Positions 45,730 to 54,384 of a DNA stretch of 64,000 nt are shown here, piece after piece (positions within the stretch are counted from its first letter, which is position 1; the number at the start of each line of letters is the position of its first letter). The stretch is from Candidatus Sulfotelmatobacter sp. (GTDB lineage Bacteria > Acidobacteriota > Terriglobia > Terriglobales > Acidobacteriaceae): NCBI GenBank assembly GCA_036500765.1, contig DASYBM010000002.1, positions 62,001-126,000 on the forward strand, given 5' to 3'. A program made the position numbers and the translations under genes. The notes beneath the pieces were generated by a model. The model saw only the letters and a list, made by a program, of their open reading frames with translations. It searched no databases and was not told where the DNA came from.

Positions 45730-46356
45730 ATGAAGGCGACCACTGGCTTGAACGTGCGCGGGTTCATGGCTGCGCTTCTGCTCAGCGTCAGCGTGATTTC
45801 GGCAACTGGCAGTTTAGCCGCGGCGCAGGACGCCGGGTTTCAGTTTGATCCCGCTCAAAGTTCAGTCAAGTTTACCCTGGGGGATGTGCTGCACACTGTG
45901 CGGGGAAATTTTCATTTGAAACGTGGAGCATTGCAACTCGATTCGGTTTCGGGAAAAATCTCCGGCGAGATTGTAGTCGACGCCGCCAGCGGCGAGAGTG
46001 GCAGCGGCATGCGCGACCGGAAGATGCACAAAGAAGTCTTGGAGAGCGAACGCTACCCCGATATTTCCTTTCGGCCCGATAAGATTGAAGGCGCCGTCGC
46101 GAACCCGGGAAAGTCTGCGGTGAGAGTGCACGGCGTGTTCAACATTCACGGGATGGATCGCGAGATTACGGTGCCGGCTGAGGTGGAAATGTCTGGCGAT
46201 CATTGGGCAGCCAACGTTCACTTCACCGTTCCGTACGAAAAGTGGGGGATGAAAAATCCCAGCACGTTGTTTTTGCGAGTCAGCGACTCCGTGGAAATCG
46301 ATCTGCACGCTGCGGGAGATGTCGTGAAGCCGGGCGTCGCCAAGCCGCCGCAGTAA
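45730..46356 (+). CDS. Secreted YceI-family lipid-binding protein
   Basis: 208 residues from ATG at 45730, directly behind the oxidoreductase stop. Signal peptide to about residue 33 ('SLAAAQD'). The YceI lipocalin-like fold is recognisable from 'FQFDPAQSSVKFTLGDVLHTVRGNFHLKRG', 'MRDRKMHKEVLESERYPDISFRPDKI' and 'VHGVFNIHGMDREITVPAEVE'. YceI proteins carry polyprenyl or other long-chain amphiphiles in the periplasm. Translation coupling to the tailoring gene suggests it carries the lipid product of this cluster. It ends just before a tandem repeat block. Confidence 0.88.
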   Translation: MKATTGLNVRGFMAALLLSVSVISATGSLAAAQDAGFQFDPAQSSVKFTLGDVLHTVRGNFHLKRGALQLDSVSGKISGEIVVDAASGESGSGMRDRKMHKEVLESERYPDISFRPDKIEGAVANPGKSAVRVHGVFNIHGMDREITVPAEVEMSGDHWAANVHFTVPYEKWGMKNPSTLFLRVSDSVEIDLHAAGDVVKPGVAKPPQ

Positions 46357-46389
46357 TCGCCTCGGTCGCTATTCATCGGAATTCATCGC

Positions 46390-46454
46390 CTTCAATATCC
46401 GTCCTCCTTAATATTGATCATGCTTAATATTGATTATCCTTAATATCCATCCTG
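46390..46454. repeat. 16-base tandem repeat CTTAATATYSATYMTS
   Basis: Units at 46390-46405 (diverged: CTTCAATATCCGTCCT), then 46407-46422, 46423-46438 and 46439-46454, all 16 bases. The last includes the stop codon (46440-46442) of the ASPIC/UnbV gene, so the end of that protein is repeat-derived or the repeat grew out of the gene. Confidence 0.85.
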
Positions 46455-48176
46455 CGGGACGATTCCCTTGCCTTCGGTACACTCGTAGGTGCGGCCAGCA
46501 GCGAGATTCTTGTACTCTTCGGTTCGCCCGCTGGGCCAGTCGATGACGACGCGCTCAACTCGATCGCGCTTTTCGAGGCCAAAGGTCACGGGAAGTTCGG
46601 ATTGCGACAAGTAGCTGGAACCGCCCTTCACCATTCGAGACTGCGTCAAACCGCCCGCAAAAACGCGCACCATCGCGCCGATGCCGTCGCGGTTGGATTT
46701 GGTTCCGGCCAAACGGAAACGGATGCTGCGATTCCCGCTCCGCTGATCGTTGCGATACAGGTAAGCCGGACCGTTATTGGTAGTAAGAAGAAGGTCGAGA
46801 TCGCCGTCGCGGTCGAAGTCGGCGTAGGCCAGGCCGCGGCCGACTTTCGGCTGCTCGAAGCCTCCGCCAACTTGCGCCGCAACCTCGCGAAAGGTTCCTT
46901 TACCGCTGTTGAGAAAAAGCTGGGGCGGTTGCGCGTAGCCGACGTTGCCGCGAATGTTGCGCACGGTGTCGTCGATGTGGCCATTGGCCACGGCGAAGTC
47001 GAGCCAGCCGTCGAGATTGACGTCGAGAAATGCGCAGCCGAAACCGAGACTGTTTCTGGAAGCCATGCCTACTCCGGATTGCGGGGCGATGTCTTCGAAA
47101 GCCTTGCCGCTCGAACGATAGAGACCGATCATTTCATTGTCGAAGTTGGTGATGGCGACGCCCGGTGCGCCGGAATTATCGAAATCGGCCACGTCGACAC
47201 CCATGCCCGCGCGGGCTTTGCCTTCGCTGCTGAAGGCGAGTCCGGCCTCGACCGCGGAATCTTTGAAAGTGCCGTTGTGCTGGTTGCGATACAGCTTGTT
47301 GGGCTGCGTATCGTTGGCCACGAGCAGATCGGGCCAGCCGTCGTTCCTGTCTTCAAACAGCGCGACTCCGAGCGATTTCGAACTGCTGTCGAAAATTCCG
47401 CTGGCCGCGGTGACATCTTCAAAGGTTCCGTCGCCGCGATTGTGAAAAAGCCAGCAAGTCGCGCCGCGATAGGCTTCGGGGGTGCAATACGATTTATGTT
47501 TGCCGTCGAGGCTGCAAAATACGTCGTGCTGGGGCGACCATTTCACGTAGTTGCAAACGAAGAGGTCGAGCAGGCCGTCGCGGTCGTAGTCGAACCATAA
47601 TGCGGATGTGCTGAATCCCTCACGTTTCCCGAGGCCGCAGGTTGCCGTCACGTCCACGAACTTGCCTTTGCCGGTGTTGCGAAACAGGCGATTTTGTCCG
47701 ACGCAGGTAATCAGTATGTCGGGAAAACCGTCATTGTTGTAATCGCCCACGGCCACGCCCATACCATACATTTCGATGTCGAGTCCGGCACGGGTTGTGA
47801 CGTCGGTGAACGTGCCGTTGCCGTTGTTGCGATAGAGGCGCAAGGTGGAACGTTGTTTCTTGTGCCCTGGCCAATCGGCGCCATTGATCAGGAGAATGTC
47901 CTGCCATCCGTCATGATCGTAATCGAGAAAGGCGCAGCCGGAGCCGAGAGTTTCGGGCAGAAACTTTCCGCCGAAGGCTCCGCTGTTGTGCTGGAAATGA
48001 ATTCCCGCCTGGATGGTCACGTCGCTGAAACGAAAGCCGGCGACCGGGGCTTCCGCCTGCGCTTGCGGCGTTATAGCCTGCAACCAAGGCAACTGCGATG
48101 ACGAGGTCAGCCCGGCCGCGCCCGCCATGATCGCCATTCTTGCCAGAAATGCCCGACGATTCACGGAAGATGTCAC
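46440..48176 (-). CDS. Exported FG-GAP/VCBS propeller with ASPIC/UnbV C-terminus (CRTAC1 family)
   Basis: 578 residues. The N-terminus 'NRRAFLARMAIMAGAAG' is a twin-arginine type signal, so it is probably exported folded. The body is a chain of Asp-rich blades: 'FLDYDHDGWQDILLIN', 'GDYNNDGFPDILIT', 'WFDYDRDGLLDLFVCNY', 'YADFDRDGDLDLLLT'. These are calcium-binding FG-GAP repeats. The C-terminal 'SQSELPVTFGLEKRDRVERVVIDWPSGRTEEY' is the ASPIC/UnbV module (PF07593). It overlaps the response-regulator gene by four bases and is therefore part of the kinase operon. Function is unknown. Confidence 0.9.
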   Translation of the reverse strand: MTSSVNRRAFLARMAIMAGAAGLTSSSQLPWLQAITPQAQAEAPVAGFRFSDVTIQAGIHFQHNSGAFGGKFLPETLGSGCAFLDYDHDGWQDILLINGADWPGHKKQRSTLRLYRNNGNGTFTDVTTRAGLDIEMYGMGVAVGDYNNDGFPDILITCVGQNRLFRNTGKGKFVDVTATCGLGKREGFSTSALWFDYDRDGLLDLFVCNYVKWSPQHDVFCSLDGKHKSYCTPEAYRGATCWLFHNRGDGTFEDVTAASGIFDSSSKSLGVALFEDRNDGWPDLLVANDTQPNKLYRNQHNGTFKDSAVEAGLAFSSEGKARAGMGVDVADFDNSGAPGVAITNFDNEMIGLYRSSGKAFEDIAPQSGVGMASRNSLGFGCAFLDVNLDGWLDFAVANGHIDDTVRNIRGNVGYAQPPQLFLNSGKGTFREVAAQVGGGFEQPKVGRGLAYADFDRDGDLDLLLTTNNGPAYLYRNDQRSGNRSIRFRLAGTKSNRDGIGAMVRVFAGGLTQSRMVKGGSSYLSQSELPVTFGLEKRDRVERVVIDWPSGRTEEYKNLAAGRTYECTEGKGIVPQDGY

Positions 48177-48802
48177 CGAACGTTCACCAGCCCGGCGCGA
48201 ATCGCGTATACGACCAACTCCGCAGTTTTATGGATTCCCAGCGAGTTCATAATGTTCGCGCGATGAACCGCGATGGTGTTGGCGCTGAGATCGAGCGCGG
48301 TCGCAATTTCTTTGTTGGACTTGCCGTCGACGATCATCTGCAAGACTTCCAGTTCGCGCTGCGTCAGGGCCGCGCTGCGCTCGCCTCTGAGCGTTTCTCG
48401 CTGCTCAACCTGAGGATCGAATACTGTTTCTCCGGCGGCAACCTTGCGGATTGCCGCGCCCAGTTCGAGGTCCATGGCGTTTTTCAGAATGTAGCCTTTG
48501 GCGCCGGCTTCAACGGCCTGTCGCACCCACGTGCTTTCGCTATGCATGCTGAGCATGAGAACGGCGGTGGCGGGTGAATCCTGGATGATCTGGCGCGTCG
48601 CGTCCAGGCCGTTCATGCCGGGCAGCGCGCAATCCATTACGACGACGCGAGGACGAAGTTGTTTCGCCAGTTGAACGGAATCTTCGCCATTGCCGGCTTC
48701 GCCGACGACTTCCATGTCGGCCTCATCTTCGAGCATGCGGCGGAAACCGCGCCGCACCAGGCTGTGATCATCCACCAGCAACACTGTGATCTTCTTTTCC
48801 AT
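48173..48802 (-). CDS. LuxR/NarL-type response regulator
   Basis: 209 residues. Receiver domain: Asp11-Asp12 ('LLVDDHSLVRRG'), phospho-acceptor Asp57 ('VVVMDCALPGMNGLDA'), Lys107 ('YILKNAM'). The LuxR helix-turn-helix is at the C-terminus ('LTQRELEVLQMIVDGKSNKEIATALDLSANTIAVHRANIM'). All key residues are present, so it should be phosphorylated by the kinase encoded directly upstream. Its start overlaps the kinase end by 35 bases, and its end overlaps the ASPIC/UnbV gene by four. Confidence 0.95.
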   Translation of the reverse strand: MEKKITVLLVDDHSLVRRGFRRMLEDEADMEVVGEAGNGEDSVQLAKQLRPRVVVMDCALPGMNGLDATRQIIQDSPATAVLMLSMHSESTWVRQAVEAGAKGYILKNAMDLELGAAIRKVAAGETVFDPQVEQRETLRGERSAALTQRELEVLQMIVDGKSNKEIATALDLSANTIAVHRANIMNSLGIHKTAELVVYAIRAGLVNVR

Positions 48803-50159
48803 AAGACTCCGCTTTTTCCCTGGGGACGGCGAGATGCACGCGGGTTCCGCCTTCGGCGGGGCGCGAAAAAATAATTTGTCCGCCCATCAGTTCGGAACGC
48901 TCGCGCATCGCGACCAGCCCGATGCCGTGTTTCCCTGGCCGCTCGGCAAATCCGACGCCATGATCTTCGACTTCCAGTTCCAGCGCATCCGGCAAGAAAC
49001 GCAGGCGCACCCACGCGGTTTTAGCGCCGGAGTGCCGCGCCACATTATTCAAAGCTTCCTGCACGACACGGTAAACGTGCACGCCAGCCGCCCCATCCAC
49101 GGGGAACGCCGCGCCCTGCTTGTCATAGGATATGGCAATTCCGGTTTGTCGTTCCACAGTGGGGATATACCAATCGAGCGTACTCTCCAGGCCGGCTTCA
49201 TCGAGCATTACCGGATGCAGGGCCTGCGAGAGGCTGCGAACACTGTCAAGCGTGGTCTGCACAATCTGGAGCACCTCTTTCAAATCCGCTCGCAGCGGCG
49301 ATCCTTCGGGCGCGTGAGTTCCGGCGCGGCGGAGCATGGAGCCCACCGCGGTAAGGATCTGACCGAACTCATCATGGAGTTCGCGTGAAATATAGCGCAG
49401 CGTGGATTCCTGTGTGGCGATCAGCTTCTGCGCCAGTTCGCTGCGCCGCTCCGAAACCTCGGCCAGACGCGCGAACAGCCGCCGGTTCCGGCGGATCACG
49501 GAAAGGCCGCTCAGCAGGACGGCCAGGAGGGTTGCCGCAAGAAAAACATAGACCTGCTTCTGCACGCGATCGTAGATCTGCACGATGCGTTGTCCGGCCT
49601 GCTCTTCGTTTTCGCTGTTCTGCACCAGCAATCGGGCCACGGCCGTGCTCAGCGCGGCTTGCCGTTCCTGCAATGAGAGCTGGGTTTGCTCGCGCGCATC
49701 CTTGTCTTTGCCGGCGCGGGCAAGCTCGAACACGCGATCGACGGCATCCCAGAACTGGTTAAAATTTGCGGTCAGAAAGGCGCTCTGCTCGGGAGTGCGG
49801 CTGGTGGCGGCGAAGCCCGCTTCCAGGCGCATCGCATCGTCGAGATCGGTTCGAATTCGCCGGAACTGCGCCGACCATGCCGTCAAAGGATAATTTTCGT
49901 CTCCGCTCACCATGTCCCGCATGGCGACGGCGAGCACATTGAGGTCGTTCTGAATTCTGAGCAATTGCAGGGAATCCTTGCGGTTGCGGTCAACCAATCC
50001 AGTCTGCAGACTGCGCAGGCCATTCACCTGCCAGGTGATGTAGGCGGAGTAGGCCACAACCGCCGACAGCGTAATCAGCAGTCCGAGCAATAAGCCCAGG
50101 GTCGGGGAACGGTCCGGCGATCGGTTCGATGATCGTTCCGGGGATGACGGGCGGGACAC
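48768..50159 (-). CDS. Membrane sensor histidine kinase (HisKA_3 type)
   Basis: 463 residues from GTG at 50159, chosen because the extended frame up to 50471 overlaps the divergent ABC exporter and has no family resemblance there. Still-shorter starts are possible. Two transmembrane helices ('LGLLLGLLITLSAVVAYSAYI' and 'VYVFLAATLLAVLLSGLSVI') flank a helical periplasmic sensor (CHASE3-like). The HisKA_3 dimerisation helix holds His in 'SRELHDEFGQILTAVG'; ATPase boxes are 'VQEALNNVARHSGAKTAW', 'VEDHGVGFAE' and 'GIGLVAMRERSELMGG'. It partners the NarL-type regulator encoded next. Confidence 0.92.
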   Translation of the reverse strand: MSRPSSPERSSNRSPDRSPTLGLLLGLLITLSAVVAYSAYITWQVNGLRSLQTGLVDRNRKDSLQLLRIQNDLNVLAVAMRDMVSGDENYPLTAWSAQFRRIRTDLDDAMRLEAGFAATSRTPEQSAFLTANFNQFWDAVDRVFELARAGKDKDAREQTQLSLQERQAALSTAVARLLVQNSENEEQAGQRIVQIYDRVQKQVYVFLAATLLAVLLSGLSVIRRNRRLFARLAEVSERRSELAQKLIATQESTLRYISRELHDEFGQILTAVGSMLRRAGTHAPEGSPLRADLKEVLQIVQTTLDSVRSLSQALHPVMLDEAGLESTLDWYIPTVERQTGIAISYDKQGAAFPVDGAAGVHVYRVVQEALNNVARHSGAKTAWVRLRFLPDALELEVEDHGVGFAERPGKHGIGLVAMRERSELMGGQIIFSRPAEGGTRVHLAVPREKAESYGKEDHSVAGG

Positions 50160-50274
50160 GCCCCGAGCATACAACGTTGACTGGCCGCCTGTCACAGTCG
50201 GCACGGGCACGCAGGATGTGTGACAATGCGGTATTAATGAAGCGAATCCGGGCCTAAGTGAGTCAAAGAATAGA

Positions 50275-52173
50275 TTGAGTTCTCCATCCAAAGATGGCGT
50301 GAAGCCCCCAAAGATCCAACGACTGAAGGCCATTTGGCCGGAAGTCTGGAAATTGATGCGCCCCCGCCGCGGGTTGCTGGCGCTGGGTTTTGTGCTGATG
50401 GTCATCAACAAAATCGCGGGCTTCGTGCTGCCGTATTCCTCGAAATTTCTGATCGATAACGTCGTTGGCAAACATCAGACGGGACTGCTGCGGCCTCTGG
50501 TTTTTTCCGTTTTGCTGGCTACGGTGGTACAGGGAATAACTTCGTTTTCGCTGACCCAGTTGCTGTCAAAAGCGGCGCAGCGGCTGATCGCCGATCTGCG
50601 CGAAGAGGTGCAATCGCACATCTCCCGTTTGCCTGTAGCCTTTTACGATACCAATAAGACCGGCGCGCTGGTCTCGCGCATCATGAGCGATGTGGAGGGG
50701 GTGCGCAATCTGCTGGGAACCGGGCTGGTGGATTTTGCCGGAGGCCTGGTCGCCGCGAGCATCGCACTGGTGCTGCTGCTTCGAATCAGCGCGCCCCTCA
50801 CGCTGATTGCGGTGGGATCACTTGGTTGTTTTGCTTTTGCCTTGAACCGGGCGTTCTCGGTGATTCGCCCGATTTTTCGCGAGCGCGGCAAGATTAACGC
50901 GGAGGTGACCGGGCGACTGACGGAGTCTCTGGGCGGCGTGCGAGTGGTCAAGGGCTATCACGCGGAAGAGCGCGAAGAAAAGATTTTCGCGGCTGGCGTG
51001 CGACGACTGCTCGATAACGTCATGCGCACGCTGACGGCGACGTCGCTGATGGGACTTTCCGCCAGCGTGCTGCTGGGCGTGGTGGGCGCGGCCACGATGT
51101 TCATTGGCGGCCGACAGATGGTGGCGCACACTCTAAGTCCCGGAAGTTATTTTTCCTACAATTTCCTGCTGGTTTTTCTGGTTGCCCCAGTCATGCAGGT
51201 AGTGCAAATCGGCACGCAACTGACCGAGGCGATTGCCGGCTTGGAGCGGACGCAGGAAATCATGCGCGAACACCAGGAGGATCGGGACCCGAAACGTTCC
51301 GTGCAACTGCGCGACATCGTCGGCACGGTCGAGTTTCAAAACGTGACGTTCAGCTACGACGGAGTCCACGACGTTCTGCGGAATATTTCGTTCCGCTCGG
51401 AGCCGGGAACGGTGACGGCGCTTGTGGGGTCTTCGGGATCTGGAAAGTCGACGACGATCGGACTAATCTCGGCATTTTACGTGCCCTCGAAGGGCGCGGT
51501 ACGCGTCGACGGCGCGGACTTGAGCGAGGTGCGGCTCGATTCTTTCCGCACGCGGCTGGGCGTAGTGCTGCAAGAATCGTTTCTGTTCGATGGAACGATC
51601 CGGCAGAACGTTGCGTTCTCGCGCCCGAACGCGACCGATGAGGAAGTGTTGCGCGCGTGCCGCATCGCGCGCGTGGACGAGTTCGCCGAGTCGTTTGCCG
51701 ACAAGTACGAAACCATCGTAGGGGAGCGCGGCGTTAAACTCTCGGGCGGGCAGCGGCAACGAATTTCGATTGCCCGCGCGATTCTGGCGGAGCCGCGCAT
51801 CCTGATTCTGGATGAGGCAACTTCCAGCCTCGACTCGGAATCGGAACAGATGATTCAGCAGGGGCTCTCCTATCTGATGCAGGGGCGGACGACGTTCGTG
51901 ATCGCGCACCGGCTTTCGACGATTCGCCGGGCCGACCAAATCATGGTGATGGAACAGGGGCAGATTGTGGAGCGCGGGACGCACGCGCAACTCTATGCCG
52001 CACGCGGGCGCTACTACGACCTGTATACGCGGCAACACGGGGTGGAAGAAAATCTATTTCTCGCTCCGGGCGAGGGCGATGCCGTCACGGTGACTGGGAA
52101 CGGCAAGGACTCGAAAAACGGTGACGTAAGAGCAGCGGATGCTTTGCGCGTGCTGCGGGGAGAGATGCGCTAG
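50275..52173 (+). CDS. ABC exporter, fused permease-ATPase (MsbA-like)
   Basis: 632 residues. TTG at 50275 is used because a TAG lies just upstream in frame. Six-helix membrane domain begins 'MRPRRGLLALGFVLMVINKIAGFVLPYSSKF' region and includes 'FYDTNKTGALVSRIMSDVEGVRNL'. The ATPase has 'VGSSGSGKSTTIG' Walker A, 'VVLQESFLFDGTIRQNVAF', signature '[15 protein letters not shown]', Walker B 'ILILDEATSSLD' and 'VIAHRLST'. It exports lipid or drug substrates as a homodimer. The C-terminal tail is long and polar. It is divergent from the kinase gene. The MacB-like pair follows 15 bases later. Confidence 0.92.
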   Translation: MSSPSKDGVKPPKIQRLKAIWPEVWKLMRPRRGLLALGFVLMVINKIAGFVLPYSSKFLIDNVVGKHQTGLLRPLVFSVLLATVVQGITSFSLTQLLSKAAQRLIADLREEVQSHISRLPVAFYDTNKTGALVSRIMSDVEGVRNLLGTGLVDFAGGLVAASIALVLLLRISAPLTLIAVGSLGCFAFALNRAFSVIRPIFRERGKINAEVTGRLTESLGGVRVVKGYHAEEREEKIFAAGVRRLLDNVMRTLTATSLMGLSASVLLGVVGAATMFIGGRQMVAHTLSPGSYFSYNFLLVFLVAPVMQVVQIGTQLTEAIAGLERTQEIMREHQEDRDPKRSVQLRDIVGTVEFQNVTFSYDGVHDVLRNISFRSEPGTVTALVGSSGSGKSTTIGLISAFYVPSKGAVRVDGADLSEVRLDSFRTRLGVVLQESFLFDGTIRQNVAFSRPNATDEEVLRACRIARVDEFAESFADKYETIVGERGVKLSGGQRQRISIARAILAEPRILILDEATSSLDSESEQMIQQGLSYLMQGRTTFVIAHRLSTIRRADQIMVMEQGQIVERGTHAQLYAARGRYYDLYTRQHGVEENLFLAPGEGDAVTVTGNGKDSKNGDVRAADALRVLRGEMR

Positions 52174-52188
52174 CGACTTAGCGAAATT

Positions 52189-52968
52189 ATGACGAGTGCT
52201 CCTGTAATTGCGGAGGCGCGTGGAACCATCGCGATCCGCAGTGAAAACCTTTGCCGCCATTACCGCATGGGCGAAGCTGTGATTCGCGCTGTCGATGGCG
52301 TCTCGCTTGAAGTTCGCGCCGGAGAGTTCGTTGCGCTGCTCGGCAGCTCCGGCTCGGGGAAGTCTTCTGTATTGAATTTGATCGCCGGGCTGGATCGACC
52401 GACCTCGGGCAGCGTAGTCGTGCAGGATCGCAACTTGGCCAAGCTCTCGCGCGAGGAACTGGCCAAGTATCGATTGCATGTCGTGGGAATGGTGTTTCAG
52501 TCGTTCAATCTGATCGCCAGCATGACGCTCGCGGAGAACGTGGAACTTCCTTTGCGCTTTGCCGAGATCGATCGCAGCAATCGTGCCGCGTTGGCGCGCG
52601 AAGCTTTGGAGCGGGTTGGATTGCGGGCGCGCATGGATCATCGTCCCAGCGAACTTTCGGGCGGGGAGCAGCAGCGGGCGGCGCTGGCCCGCGCGCTCAT
52701 CAACCGGCCGAAGTTGCTATTGGCTGATGAGCCAACCGGAAATCTCGACAGCCACACGGGAACCGGGATCATGAATATGATTCGCGACTTCAATCGGGAG
52801 TTAGGAATGACTGTGGTGATGGTCACGCACGAGCGGGCGCTGGCAGAGCGTTACGCGCAACGCATGATCTTTCTGGCGGACGGAAAACTGGTCGATGATC
52901 GTATGAACGGCGATCGGACTAATGACGACCGGCCAAATACGAGGGATCTGCCGGGAGGTCTGTCGTGA
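52189..52968 (+). CDS. ABC transporter ATP-binding protein, MacB/LolD-like
   Basis: 259 residues. A clear LolD/MacB-type ATPase: Walker A 'LGSSGSGKSSVLNLIAGLDRPTSG', 'GMVFQSFNLIASMTLAENVELPLRF', signature 'LSGGEQQRAALARALINRPKLLLADEPTGNLDS', and 'VTHERALAERYAQRMIFLADGKL'. The 'SFNLIASMTLAENVELP' word is typical of MacB-type FtsX-domain transporters that use mechanotransmission rather than substrate passage. Its stop overlaps the GTG of the permease by four bases. No adaptor (MacA-like) gene is beside it. Confidence 0.92.
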   Translation: MTSAPVIAEARGTIAIRSENLCRHYRMGEAVIRAVDGVSLEVRAGEFVALLGSSGSGKSSVLNLIAGLDRPTSGSVVVQDRNLAKLSREELAKYRLHVVGMVFQSFNLIASMTLAENVELPLRFAEIDRSNRAALAREALERVGLRARMDHRPSELSGGEQQRAALARALINRPKLLLADEPTGNLDSHTGTGIMNMIRDFNRELGMTVVMVTHERALAERYAQRMIFLADGKLVDDRMNGDRTNDDRPNTRDLPGGLS

Positions 52969-54374
52969 AACTTCCCGATCTGGCAGAACTCGCCTTGCGG
53001 AATCTGCGCGAGTCGCTGTTGCGAAACTCGCTGACCACAGTCGGAATCTCGGTGGGCGTGGCCTCGCTGGTGGCGATGCTCTCGCTGGGAATCGGGCTGC
53101 AACAGTTGTTTTCGCGGCGGCTGGCGAAATCGGGCTTATTTGATACTGTTCTGGTCACATCTCACCGCGATTTGCGCGGGATGGGGCGCGAAGATGAACG
53201 CAATGCGCCGGCGCCGGGCGAAAGCCGCGTGCTGGACGAACCTGCGCGGCAGGAAATCGAGCGACTGCCAAATGTCGTCGAGGCGTATCCGGATATTCGT
53301 TTCATCACCGAACTGCGATTCGACGACAAGCCTCATCTGACCATGATCTCAGCCCTGCCCGACTCGGCAAAATCCAATGATGCGTTCGATGGCATGCAGG
53401 GCAGCTTTTTCTCTTCGGACACCGCTCCAGAAGTGATCCTGCAAAAATCGTTCGCCGAGGAGTTACTGGGAAAGACTCCGGCGCGCGGAGCGGATGAGCC
53501 GAATGTCGCCGAGCTGGCGAAGCCTTTGCTCGGCAAAGAATTGATCATGCGGTACGCGCAGCGCGATGCCAGCCCCGCAGCGGCTCCCGCGCCCAGCACC
53601 GATACGGCAAAGTTCGCCGACAGCAGTCTGGCGGCAGCCGCATATTCCGTGGTTTCGCGAGAGCAGAAACTTAAAATTGTCGGCGTCGCCGATCTCGATC
53701 TGGAAAGCATGCGCGGTCCGACGCGAGCGAAAGTGTTCCTGCCGTTAATGCTGGCGGAAAGTCTCCACGTGATGCAGCCCACCGATCTGCGTGAAATTTC
53801 TCAGGCGGCCAGCGGCCAGCCGGTTTATTCCTCAATCAGCGTGCGCGTGAAAGATCCGGCGAAAGTGCAAATGGTCGAAGACGCGGTCAAGAAAAAGGGG
53901 TTCGGCACGTTCTCGATTCTCGACGCCAGCCGCGGCCTGCAACAAGTGTTCAAAATCTTATACGCATTCCTGGGAATTTTCGGGAGCTTAGCATTGATCG
54001 TGTCGTCGATTGGAATTGTAAATACGCTGGTGATGGCGATTCTGGAACGGCGCCGAGAAATCGGCATCATGAAGGCCATCGGCGCCAGCGACGTCGACAT
54101 CATGAAGCTTTTCTTCGCGGAAGCCGGCGGCATGGGAATTCTCGGCGGGATGGTGGGCGTGGCGCTCGGGTGGACGATCGGCCAGTTGATCAACTTCGGC
54201 ACCAATATCTATCTCAAGAGCCAGTCGTTTCCGCCTGAACATTTCTGGGCGGTACCATGGTGGCTGGTAGTGGGAGCCATTGTATTTTCGTTCGCCGTCA
54301 GCATGGTTTCGGGCTTATACCCCGCGGGACGAGCCGCCCGGCTTGATCCTGTGCAGGCGCTGCGCTACGAGTAA
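52965..54374 (+). CDS. MacB/FtsX-type ABC permease
   Basis: 469 residues from GTG at 52965. One N-terminal helix ('SLLRNSLTTVGISVGVASLVAMLSLGIGLQQLFSRRL') precedes a large periplasmic (MacB_PCD) domain of about 260 residues. Three more helices of the FtsX type follow ('GSLALIVSSIGIVNTLVMAILERRREIGIMKAIGAS'). The 'RRREIGIMKAIGA' word is diagnostic. Four-helix permeases with this layout drive lipoprotein release, toxin export or cell-wall signalling. The overlap with the ATPase gene shows they form one transporter. Confidence 0.93.
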   Translation: MKLPDLAELALRNLRESLLRNSLTTVGISVGVASLVAMLSLGIGLQQLFSRRLAKSGLFDTVLVTSHRDLRGMGREDERNAPAPGESRVLDEPARQEIERLPNVVEAYPDIRFITELRFDDKPHLTMISALPDSAKSNDAFDGMQGSFFSSDTAPEVILQKSFAEELLGKTPARGADEPNVAELAKPLLGKELIMRYAQRDASPAAAPAPSTDTAKFADSSLAAAAYSVVSREQKLKIVGVADLDLESMRGPTRAKVFLPLMLAESLHVMQPTDLREISQAASGQPVYSSISVRVKDPAKVQMVEDAVKKKGFGTFSILDASRGLQQVFKILYAFLGIFGSLALIVSSIGIVNTLVMAILERRREIGIMKAIGASDVDIMKLFFAEAGGMGILGGMVGVALGWTIGQLINFGTNIYLKSQSFPPEHFWAVPWWLVVGAIVFSFAVSMVSGLYPAGRAARLDPVQALRYE

Positions 54375-54384
54375 ACTGATTTGC

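Noticed and set aside
50160..50471. Upstream extension of the histidine kinase to 50471
   Set aside because: The extra 104 residues overlap the divergent ABC exporter and show no kinase-like sequence.
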